Origin: Calditrichota bacterium
GTDB lineage: Bacteria > Calditrichota > Calditrichia > RBG-13-44-9
Direction: 5' to 3'
DNA length: 9,164 nucleotides
NCBI GenBank assembly: GCA_024276455.1
Contig: JAJRXE010000516.1
Location: 1-9,164, forward strand
Made by a program: the position numbers and the translations under genes. Shown here in pieces: positions 6,172 to 9,164 of the stretch. Position 1 is the stretch's first letter. Every line of letters begins with the position of its first letter. The notes beneath the pieces were generated by a model that saw nothing but the letters and a program-made list of their open reading frames with translations, ran no database searches and was not told the origin of the DNA.

Positions 6172-7584
6172 TTAACTTCCCGGCATGGTTTCGTCCTCCC
6201 GCTTTCGCGGTGCCACGGCGAAACCGGTAAATCCGTAAAGCAGGGCAAACAAGAAGCCGGAGTAGTTCATGACGGCCCATTTCGCATAGGCAACAGTTTC
6301 GACGCCCAGGGTACCGGCCATAAAAACCCCGGCAATGCTCCAGGGAATCAGGGGGACAACCACGGTGCCACTGTCCTCGGTGGTGCGGGAAAGGTTCTTG
6401 GCGGCCAGGTTAAACTTTCGGTAAGCAGGTGCAAACAATTCACCGGGAATCAGAATGGAAAGAAATGAGCTGCCGGTAAGCAGGGCGGTGGATATGCAGG
6501 CGGCCACGGTGGAGGCGATAAGCTTTCCGGTGGTGTTAGCAAATTTAAGGAGATGAGTTAGCAGAACATCCAGCATGCCGGCTTTCTGAACGATTCCCCC
6601 GAACCCAAAGGCGCAAAACGCCAGCAAAGTTACCCGCATCATAGATACCATGCCGCCCCGGGTAAGTAAACGATCCACCAATTCCACTCCGCTGTTCGCC
6701 CGGTAGCCCTCCACCAGCGAGCCAAGGGCCGTCTTCAGATCGAGCCCTTGAATGGTAATGGCGAGCACAACCGCTACACCGGCGGAAAGCAGCATGCCGG
6801 GAATCACCGGTTTCTTTTTAAGGGCGGAATAAAGGGTAAGGAACGGTGGCAGAAATAAGAGCCAGTGGAAGCGGAAGAGTTCGGCCAGGGTGTTCTGGAT
6901 GACCTGGGTGTTGTTCAAATTAACGGTTGGTGCTGAGTGTCCGGTTAGTCCTAAAAGAGCGTAAACAGCGAGTCCCAGCAACCAGGCGGGAAGGGTTGTC
7001 CAGAGGGTGTGGCGAATGTGGTCGTACAAATTGCTGCCGGCGGCAATGGGCGCCAGGTTGGTAGTGTCCGAGAAGGGGGAAATCTTGTCCCCAAAATAAG
7101 CCCCGGCCACAATGGCTCCGGCCGCCTGATCCAGAGGAACGTTCAGGCCGTGGGCAATTCCCATGAACGCCACCCCGATGGTACCCACCGTGCCGTAAGA
7201 GGTGCCACTAACCACCGAGACAATGCTGGAAACCAGGCAGGCGGTAACCAGAAAAAACTGCGGGGAGATAATCTGCAGCCCGTAGTAAATAAGCAGGGGA
7301 ATGGTGCCGGCAGCAATCCAGGAGCCGATCAGTGCCCCTACTACGATGACAATGAGCATGGCGGGCATGCCCTTCAGAAGGCTCTCCAGAATCCCGGCTT
7401 CAATATCTTTGTAACTGTACCCCAGATGCCAGGCCACCAGACCGGCCACTACCGCTGCGGCAATTAGCAGGATTTCGGCATTTAGATGCAAGATTCCGTA
7501 ACCTACCCCAAGAAACAATGCCAGACTGATTAAAGGAATAAGAGATTGAAAAAAAGTGGGTTGTCGGAATCTTTTCTCTGGCAT
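6172..7584 (-). CDS. nhaC: NhaC-family Na+/H+ antiporter
   Basis: The 470-residue protein has about eleven or twelve membrane segments and the usual NhaC length. It exchanges cytoplasmic Na+ for external H+ for pH and sodium balance at the inner membrane. Diagnostic stretches are SSIVSVVSGTSYGTVGTIGVAFMGIA (residues 119-144), GAYFGDKISPFSDTTNLAP (161-179, with D166 and D173 in the conserved polar core), and LSRTTEDSGTVVVPLIPWSIAGVFMAGTLGV (398-428), all typical of NhaC. The N-terminus (MPEKRFRQPTFFQSLIPLI) leads straight into TM1, which supports the ATG at 7582-7584, although the Shine-Dalgarno before it is poor. It is divergent from the AMP nucleosidase gene across a 245-base AT-rich region, and the nitrilase-family gene follows 90 bases downstream. 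Malate/lactate antiport (MleN-type) is a possible variant role within the same family. Confidence 0.93.
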   Translation of the reverse strand: MPEKRFRQPTFFQSLIPLISLALFLGVGYGILHLNAEILLIAAAVVAGLVAWHLGYSYKDIEAGILESLLKGMPAMLIVIVVGALIGSWIAAGTIPLLIYYGLQIISPQFFLVTACLVSSIVSVVSGTSYGTVGTIGVAFMGIAHGLNVPLDQAAGAIVAGAYFGDKISPFSDTTNLAPIAAGSNLYDHIRHTLWTTLPAWLLGLAVYALLGLTGHSAPTVNLNNTQVIQNTLAELFRFHWLLFLPPFLTLYSALKKKPVIPGMLLSAGVAVVLAITIQGLDLKTALGSLVEGYRANSGVELVDRLLTRGGMVSMMRVTLLAFCAFGFGGIVQKAGMLDVLLTHLLKFANTTGKLIASTVAACISTALLTGSSFLSILIPGELFAPAYRKFNLAAKNLSRTTEDSGTVVVPLIPWSIAGVFMAGTLGVETVAYAKWAVMNYSGFLFALLYGFTGFAVAPRKREDETMPGS

Positions 7585-7617
7585 AGGCGGCTTTCATCGA
7601 GCAATTTTATTAAAAAC

Positions 7618-7645
7618 CTGACAAATGATTTGGAGCCCTGACAAT
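7618..7645. repeat. Direct repeat CCTGACAA upstream of nhaC
   Basis: CCTGACAA occurs at 7618-7625 and again at 7638-7645, 20 bases apart from start to start, close to two helical turns. It lies 34-61 bases before the nhaC start, where a regulator would act. Read on the minus strand each copy contains TTGTCA, which resembles a -35 box, but neither has a good -10 at 17 bases. Binding function is inferred only. Confidence 0.35.
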
Positions 7646-7816
7646 TAAAAATACACTGCTCCGTTAAGTGGGGCAATTTCAAAATAATTTTTCTGAAATC
7701 AATTGCCTTTCAAACGAAAACAGTAATTTGAGAAGCGCTGCAGCGTACAAAGCGAATTTAACATTTAATTTTAGTTTCAAACTCCTTATATTAAGCCGTT
7801 GTGAGAACAGAATTTC

Positions 7817-7823
7817 AGGAGAG
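7817..7823 (+). promoter_or_regulatory. Ribosome binding site deciding the AMP nucleosidase start
   Basis: AGGAGAG ends six bases before the ATG at 7830. This favours that start over the in-frame ATG at 7668, which would add 54 residues not expected in the family. Confidence 0.8.
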
Positions 7824-7829
7824 TTTTGG

Positions 7830-8603
7830 ATGGTCACTAAACTGGATATTGCCAAAAACTGGCTGCCGCGATACACCGGCACCGAGATTGACGAATTTGG
7901 CGATTACATTCTGCTGACGAACTTCGATTATTATCTGAAGAAATTTGCCGAGCAGTTTAAGTGCGATATTAAAGGAATCGGGCGTCCCATGCAGACGGCC
8001 ACCTGTTCGAAAGGGGTAACCATCGTTAATTTCGGAATGGGTTCGGCCAATGCGGCCACCATCATGGATCTGCTCGTGGCGCGCAATCCCCGGGGGGTGC
8101 TTTTCCTGGGCAAGTGCGGGGGACTGAAACGTTCCACCGAAATTGGCCATTTTATTCTCCCAATTGCCGCCATTCGGGGCGAGGGTACCAGCAACGATTA
8201 CCTGCCCAGCGAAGTCCCGGCTCTGCCTTCTTTTAAACTGCACAAATTTGTGTCCGAGAAGTTAGTGGCGCGAGGTCTGGATTACCGCACCGGGGTGATT
8301 TACACCACCAACCGGCGGGTGTGGGAATGGGACGAAGATTTCAAACAGTACCTGCGCAAGCTCTCGGCTATCGGTATCGACATGGAGACCGCCACCATTT
8401 TCATTGTGGGCCATGTGAACCGGATTTCCCGGGGGGCGCTCTTGCTGGTTTCCGACCTGCCTTTAATCCCCGAAGGAATCAAAACGGAAGAAATGGACCG
8501 GATCGTAAACCAGCGCTTTGTGGATTTACACCTTCAGATCGGCATCGAAGCCATGACTGAAATCGGTAGCAAGGGTGAACCGATTAAGCATTTTGATTAT
8601 TGA
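7830..8603 (+). CDS. amn: AMP nucleosidase (short, Bacteroidota-type)
   Basis: AMP nucleosidase splits AMP into adenine and ribose 5-phosphate in the cytoplasm, linking purine salvage and control of the AMP pool. From the ATG at 7830 the product has 257 residues, matching the short form common in Bacteroidota, which lacks the extra N-terminal domain of the E. coli enzyme. It opens with KNWLPRYTGTEIDEFGDYILLTNFDYY, characteristic of that group. The purine phosphorylase-type core follows: VNFGMGSANAATIMDLL (residues 66-82), LFLGKCGGLK (91-100), IRGEGTSNDYLP (115-126), the ribose-binding GIDMETATIF (182-191, with M185 and E186), and LLLVSDLP (204-211) with the likely catalytic D209. These agree with the nucleoside phosphorylase fold. 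The preceding AGGAGAG supports the start. It is divergent from nhaC. I see no good terminator in the 213 bases that follow. A different nucleosidase specificity is possible but less likely. Confidence 0.93.
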   Translation: MVTKLDIAKNWLPRYTGTEIDEFGDYILLTNFDYYLKKFAEQFKCDIKGIGRPMQTATCSKGVTIVNFGMGSANAATIMDLLVARNPRGVLFLGKCGGLKRSTEIGHFILPIAAIRGEGTSNDYLPSEVPALPSFKLHKFVSEKLVARGLDYRTGVIYTTNRRVWEWDEDFKQYLRKLSAIGIDMETATIFIVGHVNRISRGALLLVSDLPLIPEGIKTEEMDRIVNQRFVDLHLQIGIEAMTEIGSKGEPIKHFDY

Positions 8604-8816
8604 GTTTGTTTTCAAAAAAGGTTGGGGAAATATTAACCTACGAATCAGACGAATAACGCGAAATAAGTTAATTTTTCATTTCATCCATGCTGGTTTGGTA
8701 CACTTAAGTTCAGATATGTCCGCTATTCGTTTTATCGAAGCAAATCGGGAATAAGAAGATGGAGAATCTGTTAAAACCATTCAAGGTCACGAAATTCTTG
8801 TAAAGGGTGAATAATA
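8604..8816. other. Intergenic region between amn and the DUF2891 gene
   Basis: These 213 bases are AT-rich with stops in all frames at short distances. A small inverted repeat AGGTT/AACCT with a ten-base gap follows amn closely (about 8619-8641) but lacks a T-run, so it is not a convincing terminator. AAAGGGTGA (about 8802-8810) is the likely ribosome binding site of the next gene. No RNA gene or promoter is clear. Confidence 0.5.
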
Positions 8817-9164
8817 ATGGAAAAATACCACCAGAGAAAATTCTATGTGACTCTCTTCTTAATCTGCTTACCGGGATTGATGCTTGCTCCGGTTTTTTCA
8901 CAATCTGAGACCGAAAAGCCCTTGGATTTACGATTGACCCGGGCGGCCGCTTCCAATTTTGCCCGGTTGGCGTTACGTTGTATTCAAAAGGAGTTCCCAA
9001 ACAAACTGGATCACGTCATGAATGACAGCAATGATGTGAAACCGCCCCGCGCCCTGCACCCCTCTTTCTACGGTTGTTTCGACTGGCATTCCGCGGTGCA
9101 CGGTCACTGGATGCTGGTGCGTTTGTTGAAGATTTTTCCCGATTTGCCGGAAGCAGCGGAAATC
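8817..9164 (+). CDS. DUF2891-family exported protein (3' end missing)
   Basis: The frame runs from an ATG at 8817 with AAAGGGTGA before it to the window end; only the first 116 residues are present, where DUF2891 proteins are usually well over 300. The start is a signal peptide: K3, R7 and K8, then a hydrophobic FYVTLFLICLPGLMLAPVF with probable cleavage near FSQS. The mature part shows the family opening: ASNFARLALRCIQKEFPNKLDHVMND, then PPRALHPSFYGCFDWHSAVHGHWMLVRLLKIFPD. The GCFDWHSxVHGHW stretch (residues 86-98) is the signature, and its cluster of His, Asp and Cys suggests a metal site or active site. DUF2891 has no assigned function that I know of; an alpha/alpha-barrel, glycosidase-like fold is a guess. 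The signal peptide places it in the periplasm. Its relation to amn upstream is unclear, since 213 bases separate them. Confidence 0.88.
   Translation, partial: MEKYHQRKFYVTLFLICLPGLMLAPVFSQSETEKPLDLRLTRAAASNFARLALRCIQKEFPNKLDHVMNDSNDVKPPRALHPSFYGCFDWHSAVHGHWMLVRLLKIFPDLPEAAEI

Larger units (their letters stand above)
7585..7829. other. AT-rich divergent intergenic region between nhaC and amn
   Basis: This 245-base stretch must hold the promoters of both flanking genes. It is clearly richer in A and T than the coding sequence around it. I see a direct repeat of CCTGACAA (separate entry), a ten-base palindrome CGCTGCAGCG (7736-7745), and a TATATT near 7786 that could be a -10 for amn, but no matching -35. 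The frame of amn stays open back to an ATG at 7668 without any other Met; the translated stretch is low-complexity and is unlikely to be protein. Confidence 0.55.

Noticed and set aside
7668..7829. 54-residue N-terminal extension of AMP nucleosidase
   Set aside because: The stretch is AT-rich and low-complexity, has no ribosome binding site at 7668, and the family begins at the ATG preceded by AGGAGAG.
1..9164. A defence island, CRISPR array, toxin-antitoxin pair or mobile element
   Set aside because: No repeats of array type, transposase, integrase, nuclease or small paired genes are visible; apart from the caspase-fold protein the genes belong to common transport and metabolic families.

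Overview
The window is 9.2 kb of bacterial chromosome with moderate GC and tightly packed genes. It holds seven complete protein genes and two genes cut by the window edges. I see no rRNA, tRNA, CRISPR array, insertion sequence or phage gene. The gene content suggests a Gram-negative bacterium of the Bacteroidota/Calditrichota (FCB) kind: a short AMP nucleosidase of the type common in Bacteroidota, a gingipain-like caspase-fold protein, a periplasmic YceI protein, and exported proteins with ordinary signal peptides. This is an inference from gene families and is not proven.

Left part (1-4140). The 3' end of a large gene encodes a gingipain/C25-like cysteine protease fold joined to HEAT-type helical repeats. 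Facing it on the minus strand is a CDF-family zinc/cation efflux transporter, whose likely promoter has a perfect dyad between -35 and -10. Upstream of that, also on the minus strand, is a secreted YceI-family protein followed by a very good intrinsic terminator. A divergent plus-strand gene encodes peptide-methionine sulfoxide reductase A (MsrA), with one start that would export it and a second start that would keep it in the cytoplasm. The yceI/msrA intergenic region carries a 9-bp inverted repeat.

Middle part (4140-7584). Three minus-strand genes encode an EamA/DMT-family transporter, a nitrilase-superfamily amidohydrolase, and an NhaC-type Na+/H+ antiporter. nhaC and the nitrilase gene are 87 bp apart and may be co-transcribed. 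The nitrilase keeps the catalytic Cys and Glu, but the usual catalytic Lys position is Met.

Right part (7585-9164). An AT-rich divergent intergenic region separates nhaC from the AMP nucleosidase gene. The last gene, cut by the window end, encodes an exported DUF2891 protein.

Taken together the genes cover ion and metal homeostasis (CDF, NhaC), envelope and oxidative-damage functions (YceI, MsrA), and nucleotide and nitrogen salvage (AMP nucleosidase, nitrilase). They look like separate short transcription units and not one dedicated system. The most unusual items are the caspase-fold/HEAT protein, the Lys-to-Met nitrilase, and the two competing msrA starts.
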